Source: Polytrichum commune
Taxonomy: Eukaryota; Streptophyta; Polytrichopsida; Polytrichales; Polytrichaceae
Assembly: GCA_950295325.1 (NCBI GenBank)
Contig: OX485804.1
Span: 7,070,001-7,130,000 of the forward strand
Length of the DNA: 60,000 nucleotides
Direction of reading: 5' to 3'
The notes beneath the pieces are model-generated. The model worked only from the letters and a program-made list of their open reading frames with translations, ran no database searches and had not been told where the DNA came from. Each line of letters begins with the position of its first letter. Position 1 is the stretch's first letter. Below, piece after piece: positions 10,950-21,070 of the stretch. A program made the position numbers and the translations under genes.

Positions 10950-12512
10950 AATTCATGTAAGGGTAATCATTCTCAATGTCAATGTTAGTCATTGTACCAG
11001 ATCATGTGACTAGGACCAGTCATAAATCCAGAACATATACGTAGTTTGATAGTAGACTACATGAAAATTACTAGTCGTTTTAGAGGAATTTACAGATATA
11101 CCCCAATGTAATGAAGGAAAACTGGAGGATGTCGACATGTCAACGGTTGGACTTGCAAATAATAGGTTCTCAACCGGTTATTATGCCCAAAAATATCCCT
11201 GATCATTGAGTATAGCGATTTCTAAGTGCAGAAAGAATTGTATGCAACTCCTCCATCACAAACAGATGCCTCTATGACCCTTTACTTGTCCGCCTTAAGA
11301 CCAAGTTTGTATTTATGTTATATTGGTATCTTACCTTTGCCATAGACCAATGATCGGGAAGAACCTGAAGTTCATGTGTCTAGGACCTGGGATAAATCCA
11401 CATAGTATTTACGGTGTTTGATAGTCACCTATTGTACTTAATGTGACTGAACTCACATAAGGGTAATCATTCTCAAACTGATTCCAAGCAATCAACGAGC
11501 CTACGGAATCAACTATTCGATTACCACCTCTGGTTTGCATGAAAACCTACTAATTAGCACCATAGAAGAAAGTGGCTCAGCATTCGACACAATGGAAATC
11601 TTGCTGCTCAAAAAGTTCAATTGCACTGTATGCACATTTCAACATGCAGGTCTCAAGACCGGACAACAATGTCCGGGGTGAACTGGCAGTTAGTTACAGA
11701 TGAATCGGCTGAGTAATAAAATGCGGTAGAAGTTCCAGACTTGAGGGAAATTACCCATCATTTCAAAGGAATCTATAGAGAAAACCTCGATTTGAATAAA
11801 GCAAAACCAGAGGATTATGTCAACATGTAGCCGGTTGGATTGAGAATCACCAGGTTCTTGGCCGACCATGCCCAAAAACTTCCCAAGCACTACTGGACAT
11901 ACAGATTTGTACTCCAAATCTGAATTTTATCTTCATTACAATGCAGCATACTATAATAGCATCCACCCGACTTGTTTGAGCATATAGTACCTCCCAAAAC
12001 CTCATTTGAAGCAGCCAAATCTGTCGCATGAACTCTACTTCCAGAAACACTAAAATCCATGATCTTGTTCAACAATTGTGAAAGTTTTGGTTGTGAATGG
12101 TTCAAACAACCTTCCTGATGTCAGGAAACTAAGTGAATTATACTCTATTGACTTGTACAGAAAAGCCTATGCTAGAGTACAAAAGCAATTTCATATTACA
12201 AAAGGATGACAAGCAAACAATCATGATGCTACAGCAATCAAGTCTTGTTGAAAAGCCATCAAACAAAGACCAAATTCAGTCATACATCTTGAGGATTATG
12301 CTAGTTTGTTAGTCAGAATTCTCGTTCATGTGACTATGAGCAGTCACAGAGCTAGGAAACATGATTGCAGTTTCGAGGCAAGCAAACACCGAATCGAGGT
12401 AGTTTGATGACTATGGGAAGTCCCTCATCATCCAGGTAGATTGATGGAAGCAATCAGAAGCTATCACTCATCAGCATGCTAAGATAACCAAATAGTGAGT
12501 TAGTACACTCAC
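10950..12512. other. Probable intron with decayed internal duplications
   Basis: 10958-11060 and 11370-11490 share 'agggtaatcattctcaa', 'ctaggacc' and 'ggttgatagt'-like blocks. 11060-11220 and 11735-11890 share 'ttt.a.aggaatct', 'tcaacatgt', 'ggttggatt' and 'atgcccaaaaa'. Scattered TGACT motifs are present. No coding sequence is seen. Confidence 0.45.
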
Positions 12513-12737
12513 CTCAGGTTTTTGCTTGCCTCGAGGGGGTTTTCCCACTCCTACTGGCGAGACCTCATCATCGCCATTGCCACGGTCGTCATCATTGTCG
12601 ATGTCAGTTGCGCTGTCTGTTTTCTCCTCTTCGCTGTGCCACTCCTCGGAGCTGTTGTTCACGCTCTTCCCGCATTCGCTCGAACCCTTGCAGAGCGCAA
12701 CGTCCTTCCAGCTTGGGGTGGCGGTTTGCGAAATCTC
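12513..12737 (-). CDS. Acidic upstream exon of CACTA accessory gene
   Basis: The frame is open from a TAA at 12740-12738 down to a CCTGAG|GTGAGT donor. It contains PSWKDVALCKG followed by a Ser/Glu/Asp-rich stretch and a basic PPRGKQKPE tail. It is placed in the accessory gene because of strand and position. I recognise no domain. Confidence 0.4.
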
Positions 12738-14173
12738 TTACTCCGACGCACGAGCTCAGAACCTGATCCTCTGTTCTCTCAAGCAGTTCAAGCAGGACTG
12801 GAGTTATGGCTCACTTAACCGGGACGCATACAGAAACGGGTGCGTACTATCATACTATGCTATGTGTTGCGATTACACAGCCAAAGGATCGACCTATGAA
12901 GCTGATATGGACACAGGATGGCCACAGACAAATTTTCATTAGATAGAAATCCGTGACAAAAACATGGACTGCATCATCAAACAGTATCTCAATTGTGTGG
13001 GATTTGTGTATTACTGAACTACTCAGCCGCACTTTTGCCCACAGCACAGAAAAAAATTACCCAGCATTTGTAATTGGAGAAAATTGGACATGCCTCATAC
13101 TGCAAGAGCGGCCAAAACTCCTGTTCCAACTAAAAGTGCAAAAGCAATTGAAAACACGGCAATTCTGGCCACTGACAAATTGCGGTAACAACATAAACTC
13201 AAAAGGCAAACTTGGTCCCCAAGAACAAAAACACCCTGAAATAAAATCTCCTAGGACAAAATCAACCCGAAAAGAAGACAATTGGACATGATTCACAGTG
13301 CACGAGACACTGAAAATTGGACATACATTGTATACTACAATCTTCACATCACCACAATGCTTCTGGAAGCTTCCATGGAGATGGAAAGGCACCAAAAGCT
13401 GGGAGCTTTAATAAACTTGTGTAATTGAGCAATTGAGATTTGTCTACTCCAGAATCTACTGCATGCTGTGATTAATTGACAAGAATATTGCACAATTTCA
13501 AAAGAAAAATCACATCATTAACACACTGGTTGTTTCCTTGAAGGAAATGATGGTCCAAAATCATCCATGACACTCCACTTGCTGGTGGACTAATTAAAGC
13601 AAACGATGCACTTGCACTGAGGACACCAGACCTTCATGCAAGCAACAAGGCTAAATTATCTCAAACCTTAAACCCTGTCACAGAAGGACTCACCTTTGCA
13701 GTCATGGCAATGGGATTTAGAGTCTGCCATTAATTATTACATCCGTAGTCCATTTGCACAATTTGCCAAAGGACACAAAACCTTCATGTGGAGGAAAATT
13801 GACATGAATGTGGACACAAATCCCTAATCCTCAAAGGAGAGAGCTGGGGTCATTTCCAACCTTGCTTTGACAGGAAATCTATTTGTGTCAATCTTTTCCA
13901 CGTGCAACTTTTGTGTCTGGATTCATGTCAAAAAATTTAACATCCTGAATACTGCCATACCTGCCGAACTAAACTGTAATATTGCAATCTTCACGTTGCC
14001 ACAATGTTTCTGAAAGCTTGTTTGGAGAGGCACCAAGAGATGGCAACATCAACATACTCCTGCAATCGAGCTATTGAGGTCTTTCTACTCCAGAATCTAC
14101 TGCATGCCAACTATAAATTTGACTGGAACATCACATGATTTTAGAAGCAAAATCACATTATGACCACACTGTG
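12738..14173. repeat. Non-coding DNA with an internal direct duplication
   Basis: 13333-13466 and 13979-14107 are diverged copies with shared blocks 'caatcttcac', 'ccacaatg.ttctg.aagctt', 'gg.aaaggcacca', 'attgag.t.t.tctactcc' and 'agaatctactgcatgc'. Further decayed matches follow each copy. It may be intronic DNA of the captured coiled-coil gene. There is no convincing exon. Confidence 0.5.
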
Positions 14174-14260
14174 TGGTGTGCTTTCTAACACTTTGTGAAG
14201 GGCTCATCTTAAGTACGTTGGTTACTTCTGCACGAGGATTACTCTTGTGGTTAATCTCCA
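14174..14260 (+). repeat. Paralogous empty site for retrotransposon O
   Basis: Bases 14174-14233 are identical to 17001-17060, the left flank of element O. Bases 14229-14260 are the exact reverse complement of 57972-58003, the flank of the other end of O. They overlap in TGCAC (14229-14233), the target duplication. This segment therefore shows the target before insertion and proves that the DNA at 17060 and 58003 was once contiguous. Confidence 0.85.
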
Positions 14261-14270
14261 GAATGTGCAT

Positions 14271-14677
14271 TCTTGATCTGCAGAATGTGGGGGGCACCAC
14301 TTGATGATGAGAGCTTTGCTCTATCAACCACGAGGATTACAACAAAGAACCTCTTTCTGCAGGTAATACTTATCCTGACACAAGAAGATCTGCATTTAGT
14401 TGTTATTAAATCGGTTGAATATCTTGATGTTTTTGAAAGAGAGCTTGAGGGGGTCATTTCTGAGGCTGGGAGCTTAAATTGGGAGTTAAGGTTGTCCAAA
14501 AGGGAGGCAGCCCTAAGGATTGCTGAAGAGAAATTATTTGAGGAACAACAGAAACTTTCTCAGGAAAGGCTTGCCATTAATAGGTGTGAGGATGCTTTGA
14601 GTCACCGGGAACATGATGGGCAGCGAGAAAAGGAGGTGGACACCTTCCCATCACAATCGAAGTGTAGGGAAATGTGA
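14271..14677 (+). pseudogene. Fragment of a coiled-coil protein gene
   Basis: After a 'cttgatctgcag' acceptor a short exon (about 14283-14361) ends at TCTGCAG|GTAATA. Downstream a strongly helical, Glu/Lys/Leu-rich segment (SKREAALRIAEEKLFEEQQK and beyond) runs to a TGA at 14675-14677. Heptad-like spacing indicates a coiled coil. The protein is not one I can name. 14271-14444 is duplicated at 16397-16570, so these are probably gene pieces copied into the CACTA element. Confidence 0.5.
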
Positions 14678-14941
14678 CAGATATTAGTCGATCACTTCTG
14701 TAGTAGACGAAGTTGCATTTTCAGTACTACTTCAGTATAACAATTCTTGTGCTGATTCAACTGAAATACGACATTAACCCTGATTCACATTGGATATGTA
14801 ATCGATTTGAAGCACTGTGGATTCTTTATCTGAAATCTTCTCCTCCCCCCCCCCCCCCCACAACGACATTGCTAAGCTTCAGTTGTTGTATTTACAGACA
14901 TGAAATCTTCGACTAACATTCATGGAAATTGATGTTTACAG

Positions 14942-15520
14942 CGGCAGAATAGTGACATGGCAGAGAAACTAAAGTCAATAGAAACCGGAAAGACGGTGAT
15001 GAGGAAACTCTGTGCAGCATTGAAGGACGTCCTTTGGCAACTCGAAAAGAAGGACAAAGTTCTCCAAAATGCCTGGCTGGAGCTAAGAGAATCAGTTGAC
15101 TTAGGATCTTATTCTGGTGATCACTCTTTTGGTTTTGAACCGGAAAATTCACAGAAGGATAGGAAAAGTGCTACTTTTGATGGAATGGCTTTCCTAGCAG
15201 CGGAAGGAAAATGTGAGGAATGGTGCTCCACAGTTATTGGAATCTGTGAACGCCTGGTTGCCTATATGAGCCGTGAGACTCACCTTCAAAAGTGGGGCAC
15301 AGTGCTGGAAAAAGAAGGGACTCGAATGTCTAAAATGCAGGAGGAGATGACTAAGCAAAAGAAAGCTGCAAGTGAGCAGTGCTCCAAAGCTGAAGCTATG
15401 ATGAAATGTGCTGAAGAACAAGCCTCGAGTCTGGAAGATGAAAGAGTAAAGCTTGCAAAGGAACGTGACAACCTTATTCTTTGGGTCACTCACCTCCAAG
15501 AACGCCGGAAGGTGCTTTGA
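14942..15520 (+). pseudogene. Further exon of the coiled-coil protein gene
   Basis: It opens after 'tgtttacag' and stays open for ~190 residues to a TGA at 15518-15520. The content is two coiled-coil stretches (ending KLAKERDNLILWVTHLQER) around a middle part with EEWCSTVIGICERLVAYMSR. It is probably the same gene as 14271-14677, joined across an intron containing a C9 run at about 14850. There is no promoter or 5' exon in view. Function unknown. Confidence 0.5.
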
Positions 15521-15663
15521 TCATGCCAGACATAAAACCTAGAATTCACGTTTTTGGTGATCATTTGTTTAATAAAGATAAGTAGGAAAAAAGGATCACT
15601 CCAGTACTCACTAATGTTGTTCCATTCAAAAATCTCTGAGGGTGGGAGGAATTACAACTGGAG
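15521..15663. other. Spacer
   Basis: Non-coding. The sequence at 15664-15685 contains two overlapping telobox-like 'agggttt' units, common near plant gene starts. Confidence 0.4.
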
Positions 15664-16044
15664 CTAGGGTTTAGGGTTTCGGTACCCTAGGCCGTTTTGA
15701 AGGTTTCCGAGGCTGATGGCGCCGCCGCAAGGTGTGTTCTTCACGTTGCCGTGATTCCCCTCTCCTCCCACCTCTGAGGTCGTGCAAGTCGTTGTCGAGA
15801 GGTTCAAGGAGGCTGCCAGAACCGGAATTCCGAGCTCCTGCAGCTTGAGGGAGTTTTTTCGCAAGTTCTCCTGCCGCAGCCTCTCGTACTCTGGCACCTC
15901 GAATTCCTCAATCGTTGCTTCAGCAGCGTTCGTGGGCGTCCCCATCGCCAGATGAATCACTAGCAGTGAGGCGTGGGAGGCAATGTTGAGGTCTTGCCAT
16001 CGCCATTTTGAAGACAAACAAGTACGATCCGCCGCCACCAACAA
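15664..16044 (-). CDS. ORF with CACTA-accessory N-terminal-like motif
   Basis: The minus-strand frame includes VPEYERLRQENLRKNSLKLQ followed by ELGIP. The pattern 'Y-E-R-L-R-x-E-N-x-x-x-N-x-x-x-L-x-x-L-G' is frequent near the N-terminus of proteins encoded by plant CACTA and related elements. It could be the first coding exon of the accessory gene that ends at 7914, on the same strand. The actual start is probably the Met near 15946. The intervening coiled-coil fragments would then sit in its intron as cargo. Assignment is tentative. Confidence 0.35.
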   Translation of the reverse strand: MLVAADRTCLSSKWRWQDLNIASHASLLVIHLAMGTPTNAAEATIEEFEVPEYERLRQENLRKNSLKLQELGIPVLAASLNLSTTTCTTSEVGGEGNHGNVKNTPCGGAISLGNLQNGLGYRNPKP

Positions 16045-16396
16045 TCAGCTTGAAAAGCTTAACGTTTGTTGGATCAGAGAGTAAATGGTTGTTGGAAAAC
16101 GTAGACGCCGCCAATCCCTTCGCAGCATTCATCTAAGGGAAGAGTAACGACCGTCGTTAGGTCACAACTGTCATCCATTCTTCGTTGCTTCAAGTTGTTC
16201 ATCAGTCATCAATTTGGTTTTTGTGATTGTACAAAGTCACAATACTTCTTACTTGTTTCAGTTAGAAGAAGTTTGAATTAGTCCCAATCAACAAATGTCC
16301 CTTCGAAGTCACTTTTGGACCGTTATGTCTGCACTGGCAAATTTGACCTAATGCTGTAATGCTTGATTGGTGCAGTGTGCTTAGTACAACAACATT

Positions 16397-16570
16397 TCTT
16401 GATCTGCAGAATGTGGGGGGCACCACTTGATGATGAGAGCTTTGCTCTATCAACCACGAGGCTTCGAACAAAGAACCTCTTTCTGCAGGTAATACTTATC
16501 CTGACACAAGAAGATCTGCATTTAGTTGTTATTAAATCGGATGAATATCTTGATGTTTTTGAAAGAGAGC
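16397..16570 (+). repeat. Second copy of coiled-coil gene fragment
   Basis: 174 bp almost identical to 14271-14444 (an exon with its 'cttgatctgcag' acceptor and GTAATA donor, plus following intron). The visible differences are few, for example 'aggattacaac' against 'aggcttcgaac' and 'ggttgaa' against 'ggatgaa'. After 16570 the sequences diverge. Confidence 0.85.
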
Positions 16571-17000
16571 GTGACCTCCACTTGTTTTTGGAGTCTGTGG
16601 AAATGCTTCGGTGGGTTAGCCTTGGATTGGTTGTTGGAGTCAGTTGTGGAGGCCCATTTCCGCAATTGTTCTTTTGATATCGGATGTGATGAGATTTGAT
16701 GACGTCCATTCTTGAATATGATGTGGCCAAAGCACACTTAACCCGCAGAGAATGCTAATTACAAAATATAGCTATCAAGTGAGACAGTGAGAGTGTTACG
16801 GAGAGGCATCTTATAAATCTGGCAGGTGAGTAGTGAAGGTGGAGTTGGGTGAAGTGATAGTAATGTGAGGAAGAATTTCATCTGTAATGGAACCGGATGT
16901 TGAATTGGGTACATTTACCCTGACCATCTGAAAGAGGTGGAGCTTAGTCCCCGCTATTCTTGTTCAACAGGAGACATCACATTTTCGCCAACATAATGCG
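16571..17000. other. Non-coding flank
   Basis: No gene or element recognised. It lies between two segments duplicated from 14.2-14.4 kb, so it may be part of the same rearranged cargo. Confidence 0.35.
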
Positions 17001-17060
17001 TGGTGTGCTTTCTAACACTTTGTGAAGGGCTCATCTTAAGTACGTTGGTTACTTCTGCAC
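17001..17060 (+). repeat. 60-bp copy of 14174-14233, left flank of element O
   Basis: Identical to 14174-14233 over 60 bp, ending in the 5-bp target duplication TGCAC, after which the LTR of O starts. Confidence 0.85.
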
Positions 17061-17293
17061 TGTCGCAACCCTAGCTAGCCCCCCCTTGACCATCTTGCCA
17101 ATTTTCAATTCTAGCAAAGGTTACGAGTCGCTAACCCTTCGCATATCGCCATGCTAATGGTTAGCTCCTCTAACCCCGGACCATTAGTTCATAGGAGGGG
17201 AACCAACCCTCCTACTTTGATTTCGGGACGCACCCCTTGAATCGGTAACCAACCCCTTTTATCGGTAACCAATCCTTAGATGTGGACTTCCAT
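17061..17293 (-). repeat. 3' LTR of element O, outer part (reverse orientation)
   Basis: Starts TGTCGCAACCCT, the reverse complement of the LTR end shared by all copies. Element A interrupts it at the LTR's central palindrome, and it resumes at 24350. Diagnostic bases ('gatttcgggacgcacc', 'gagtcgctaac') pair it with the 5' LTR at 58004 and with no other copy. Confidence 0.85.
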
Positions 17294-18269
17294 TGTCGCG
17301 CACCTCTCCATGAGGAGTGCCCGAAACACCATGGGCACAAGGGGGACCCCGGAGTGACACCCGGGACTTGTGGCGCCGTTGGTGAGAGGGCCCAAGTGAT
17401 CCTAGTGTGGGTGAGGGCCCCGGGCGTTGGGAACGCCTCCCACCCACGAAGACTAGGAGGCACAAGGGTAAGGCCATGAGCTATGCGTAGCTCATGGCGT
17501 GGTGATTCTAGAAAGCTCAAGAACACCTCAATCGGAGGTGTGAGCTAGGAGTTATGGCCATTTGAGTGGGGCGCTGTCCCGGGACAGCGCCCTGCTACAG
17601 CAGTGCCTGGGAGTGATTCCCGGGACTGCAAAGGTTCAAACAGGCATAACTTCCTCACCACTTGCCCGAATGGGGCAAGTGAGGAGTCCATCGGCATCTA
17701 CGTGAAGCGTAGATGAAGATGGAGTGGTTGGTTTCTGGAATCAGACATCATACAAGGAAGTTATGATGGTCTGAAGCTGCTGGGGGGTTCTAGGCCCAGC
17801 AGCTAAAGGAAAATGTCCACTTGGCCCCAACTCTTGGTAGAGAGACAAGAGGTTGGTTGACGGTGGGGTAGGGGCCCCGCGTAGAGTCCTAGAGGCTTAT
17901 ATGGGTGAGGTGGTGTGGCCTCACCCACCCGAGGCCGAACGGCAAGGCCTCCATGTGCTTTGGCCTATTGTGAGGCCATAGTTGCCTAGTATGGTTCGGG
18001 TTGTTGTAGTGTTGCTCCGGCAACGCGATGATCAACATAGGATTGGACTTCCATGGATGGAAGTCCACATTGGGGAAATGGGTTACCGATTAAGGGGTGA
18101 GTCCCGAAAGCAAAGTAGGAGGGTTGGTTCCCTCCTATGAACTATTGGTCCGGGGTTAGAGGAGCTAACCATTAGCATGGCGGTATGCGAAGGGTTAGCC
18201 ACTCGTAACCTTTGCTAGAATTGAAAATTGGCATGATTGGTCAAGGGGGGGCTAGCAAGGGTTGCGACA
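17294..18269 (+). repeat. 5' LTR of element A
   Basis: 976 bp, TGTCGCGCACC...GGGTTGCGACA. It contains a perfect 20-bp palindrome at 17571-17590 (GCGCTGTCCCGGGACAGCGC), several other hairpins and a TATA-like box (ttatatgg, 17898-17905). Transcription would be expected to start about 30 bp downstream of that box. Confidence 0.92.
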
Positions 18270-18271
18270 TT

Positions 18272-18289
18272 TGGTATCAGAGCAGGGTT
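18272..18289 (+). promoter_or_regulatory. Primer binding site, initiator tRNA-Met type
   Basis: TGGTATCAGAGCAGGGTT begins two bases after the LTR. The first 12 bases match the 3' end complement of plant initiator tRNA-Met, the usual primer of Ty3/gypsy and copia elements. Confidence 0.85.
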
Positions 18290-18320
18290 CCAAGTTTTGA
18301 GCTCGCACTTTGAGGGAAAC

Positions 18321-19270
18321 ATGGCTATCATAAATGCGGGTTATGATGGTGAGCCCGGGGTTTCCAAAAGGTTGTGAGGCTCAAATTGGAACAAGGATCA
18401 TGTGCAAGTGGAATTTGACCATACCATTGGTTCCAATGACAATGGTGGGCATGAGGGTGGATTTGGTAAGGAAAATGGAGGAGTGCTTTGAAAAGGGCTC
18501 CCGCAAACCTCAAAAAAACATTTGGGGCCTAGAATACCGAAAGCACCCAAAACCTTGGAGGGCATTAATGTTGGATTGAAATTCCAATTCGAAATGCTTG
18601 GAAGGTATTGATTTTGGAATGAATTTGGTGCTAATGAGGCACCCGGGGCCTCTTAAGGCCTATGTGCGCTATTCAAACGCACAAATGAAGGATACACCTA
18701 AAACGGACGAACTTTCTAAGAAATGCATCCTTTTAGGTGGGGTTTTAATAGCGGGTGGTGGATGCCTTGTTTAAGTCCCCAAGGCTTCTTGAGAACATGG
18801 TGGGGACCATCAAGTTTGCAAGAGCATTGAAGCCGATGGTCCCAAAGAGAAGTTTGGCGGCGCATCACCACAAGTGGCTTTAGCAAAAGTAGGTCCCAAA
18901 GAAATGAGTGCAAACTGTTTGGTTCATTTTACTTAGGCAAAATATGTTGGTGCCGCTAACGGAATGTTGAAAGGTGGCTTTATGCTTCCAAGGCAAATCA
19001 TACTCATGCCGCGGACGGAATGTTGGAAGGTGGGTTTGTCCTACCAAGGCAATTCATGTTCGTGCCGCATACGGAGTGTGGGAAGGTGGCTTTGTGCTAT
19101 CAAGGGAAAACATGTTTGTTTTGTGGACAAATTATTGGAAATTGCTTTTGTGGCACTAAACCAATTCGTCCCCCGGACGAAATGTTAAAAGTTGGCTTTG
19201 CGGACCGAGCCAAAACATATTGTTGCGGTGGACGGAGAATTAGATGGTGGCTTTGTGGCCAAGGCTAGTA
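18321..19270 (+). pseudogene. gag remnant of element A, with ~55-bp repeats
   Basis: The region begins at a conserved ATGGCTATC about 50 bp after the primer site, where gag normally starts, but the frame is broken after 15-20 codons. Fragments such as RYSNAQMKDTPKTDELSKKC appear in all copies. 18928-19250 consists of about six diverged ~55-bp tandem units, each with a 'tgccgcggacggaatgtt'-like core. Assignment to gag is by position. No intact CCHC knuckle is seen. Confidence 0.5.
18928..19250 (+). repeat. ~55-bp tandem repeats in gag region of A
   Basis: About six units of 51-57 bp of the form ttt-(g/a)t(g/c)ct(a/t)cc-aaggcaaa...catgtt..tgccgcggacggaatgtt..aaggtgg-. The same array is present in E (~36875-37190) and O (~59665-59970) and shortened in B, D and C. 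Confidence 0.75.
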
Positions 19271-19379
19271 GCCTTAAGCCAAGGCCAAGTCATGTATACC
19301 TTGAGGCTCAAATGAATGGGAGATATGTCTCATGAGTTGTCAAAGAGGCAACCGACTCTTTCATGAGCCGAAAGCTCAC

Positions 19380-20095
19380 AAGGGGGTTGGGGCTCGCGGA
19401 CGGGTAGAGCCGGCAAGCCCACCAAAGTACGGTTTGCAAAGGGCGAACCGCATGAAGCAAAGGAGGCGGCGATGCATGTAACCTTTTGATGTGGGACATT
19501 AGATTTTTGTCAACATTTCACTCTATGTGAAATAAATGAGGTGCATGTCATTGGAAAGGTCACCTTCTTTGAAACTCACATGAGAGATGTGAGGTGCAAG
19601 CCGGTGTGTTTGCGGTGCATTATGATGTGTCATAATGGCAAAGAGATGAAGTTCAAATTGATAAGGACTCCTATGGTAGGAGGACCCAAGTTGAATTTGG
19701 TCTTAATGGACCAAATGAAAAATGGCCAACATAATAGTCGTGGTTCAATTGGAGCAACTCGATAGAACTTATGGGGAGGCTAGGATAGATGGGCCTCCCC
19801 TAAACCACTTTGGTGGGATGTTGGGGAGATACAATGATGTATTCACCAATGTGTTGCCCAAAAGTTACCGCCAAGAAATGAAAATAACTTTGCTCAACAA
19901 GATATTGAGTTCTAGAGGTATGTGGTGACAAAGGAAGTTGGTGACAAACATGAAGAATATCAAGGCCATCCAAAAGGAGAATTGGTCCTTGACTCAAGAA
20001 AATGGCTTAGGTCATTTGTTGGCCTAGCCAACTACTACCACCACTTCATTCGAGGTTTTTCTAAGGTTGCTAGGACCTTAGTCAATTTGTTGAAA
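19380..20095 (+). pseudogene. Protease/linker fused to RT thumb; RT core deleted (A)
   Basis: Fragments in order: VTF(Q)CGT-like protease-flank strand, a segment that aligns with the region before RT in chromoviruses (GGMLGRYNDVFTNVLPK..., LPPR), then directly the thumb/connection motif (I-E-F-L, VVTKEV) and SFVGLANYYHHFIRGFSKVA. The palm/finger part with the YxDD site, normally ~170 residues between these, is absent. Stops and frameshifts are also present. Confidence 0.75.
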
Positions 20096-20099
20096 AAAT

Positions 20100-20760
20100 G
20101 GCTATCCCAAGAGTGGGATGAGCCTTGTCACCAAGCCTTTGGGAAGCTCAAGAGCAAGTTCCCTTCACAAGATGTGGTTAAGTTTCCGGGTTTTCATAAG
20201 CATTTTGAGGTGCACATGGAGACGAAGGACTTTATCATTGGCGGATGTTGATCCAAGATGGATGACCATTGCTTATGAGAGCATTAAGCTTCATGGTTGT
20301 CGAACCTTGTCCGGCTTGTACAAGAAATGGCTATCCCAAGAGTGGGATGAGCCGTGCCACCAAGCCATTGGGGAGCTTAAGATGAAGTTCTCTTCGCCGC
20401 CCGTGCTCAAGTTCGGGGAGTTTGACATACCTTTTGAGGTGCATACGAGGGCGAGGGACTTTATTTGGCGGATGTTGATGTAAAAAAAAAAAATGGCCAT
20501 TGCATATGGGAGCATGAAGCTCGATGGTTGTCCGACTTGTGAAAGAAATGGCTATCCCAAGAGTGGGACTAGCCTTGTCACCAAGTCTTTGGGGAGCTTA
20601 AGAGCAAGTTCTCTTCGCCGCCCGTGCTCAAGTTCGCGGAGCTTGACAAACCTTTCGAGGTGCATACGGGGGTGAGTGCCTTTGCCAATGGTGGATTATG
20701 TGTAAGATGGATGGCCATTGCATATGGGAGCATAAAGCTCGATGGTTGTCAAAGAAGACA
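20100..20760 (+). repeat. RNase H tandem array of A, three units
   Basis: Units begin with 'ggctatcccaagagtggg' at 20100, 20329 and 20550. Each encodes KWLSQEWDEPCHQ..., LK-KF, FEVHxxx.DF and a short linker. This is the start of the Ty3/gypsy RNase H domain, repeated head to tail. In the standard domain 'HTDAS' carries the first catalytic Asp. Here the first unit reads HMETKDF and later units HTRAR or HTGVS. Confidence 0.8.
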
Positions 20761-21070
20761 ACCAACTCATGACAAAGAACTTCTTTGCCGTAGTGCATTG
20801 CTTGAAGATGTGGCGACATTATATGGGGTCGCACAAAGCAAAGGTCTACATGGACAATGTGTCCTAAAAGTATTTTGACATACAAGCATAAGTGAACGCC
20901 AAGTCATTGCGGAGGCATGATAGTTTGGCGCTTATGAAGGTGGATTTGATCCACAAACCGGACCGTGGAAATGTGGTGCCGGATGCGCGAAGTAGACCGG
21001 AAGAGTTCCAAGCAATGAGAACCATCCAAACCTTGTGGCTAATGTGTGCCGGCAAAGGAAACTTGTGATG
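20761..21070 (+). pseudogene. C-terminal RNase H and tether of A
   Basis: Contains RRQPTHDKELL, a stretch equal to the 'HYL.G...V.TDN..L' region (here VYMDNV), and KVDLIHKPDRGNVVPDA, the conserved end of the gypsy RNase H domain. Frames are interrupted. Confidence 0.65.

Larger units (their letters stand above)
7914..12737 (-). pseudogene. CACTA accessory transposase gene (Ptta/TNPA-like), multi-exon, broken
   Basis: At least seven candidate exons lie on the minus strand with plausible GT..AG borders: 12737-12513, 10943-10078, ~9695-9347, 8990-8751, 8747-8580, 8476-8408 and 8147-7914. In order they give an acidic low-complexity segment, a region resembling the plant Ptta/En-Spm transposase family (Transposase_24), coiled-coil and Ser-rich linkers, and a C-terminal domain like those found at the end of CACTA accessory proteins (DUF8039-like). 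In En/Spm the accessory protein binds subterminal motifs and helps the main transposase. An in-frame TGA at 9588-9586 in an otherwise good exon suggests a pseudogene. The start of the gene is not located. The family call rests on pattern, not on a search. Confidence 0.6.

Noticed and set aside
14273-15520. An intact host gene for a coiled-coil protein
   Set aside because: No 5' exon or promoter is evident, one exon is duplicated 2 kb away and the segments are out of order, so fragments are more likely.
17294-17309. TGTCGC...GCGACA ends as terminal inverted repeats of a DNA transposon
   Set aside because: Primer binding site, polypurine tract, paired direct LTRs and gag-pol order show LTR retrotransposons. 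The inverted hexamer is just an extension of the normal TG..CA ends.
17212-17526. Open frames of 70-155 residues repeated in every LTR (for example 17526-17212 minus, 23606-23268 minus, 34235-34702 plus)
   Set aside because: They recur because the LTRs are near-identical copies, lie mostly antisense to the LTR, and have no known domain. GC-rich hairpin sequence keeps several frames open at once.
20100-20760. Tandem RNase H units as an assembly stutter
   Set aside because: Units within an array differ from one another at many bases and the copy number differs between elements. A stutter would give identical units.
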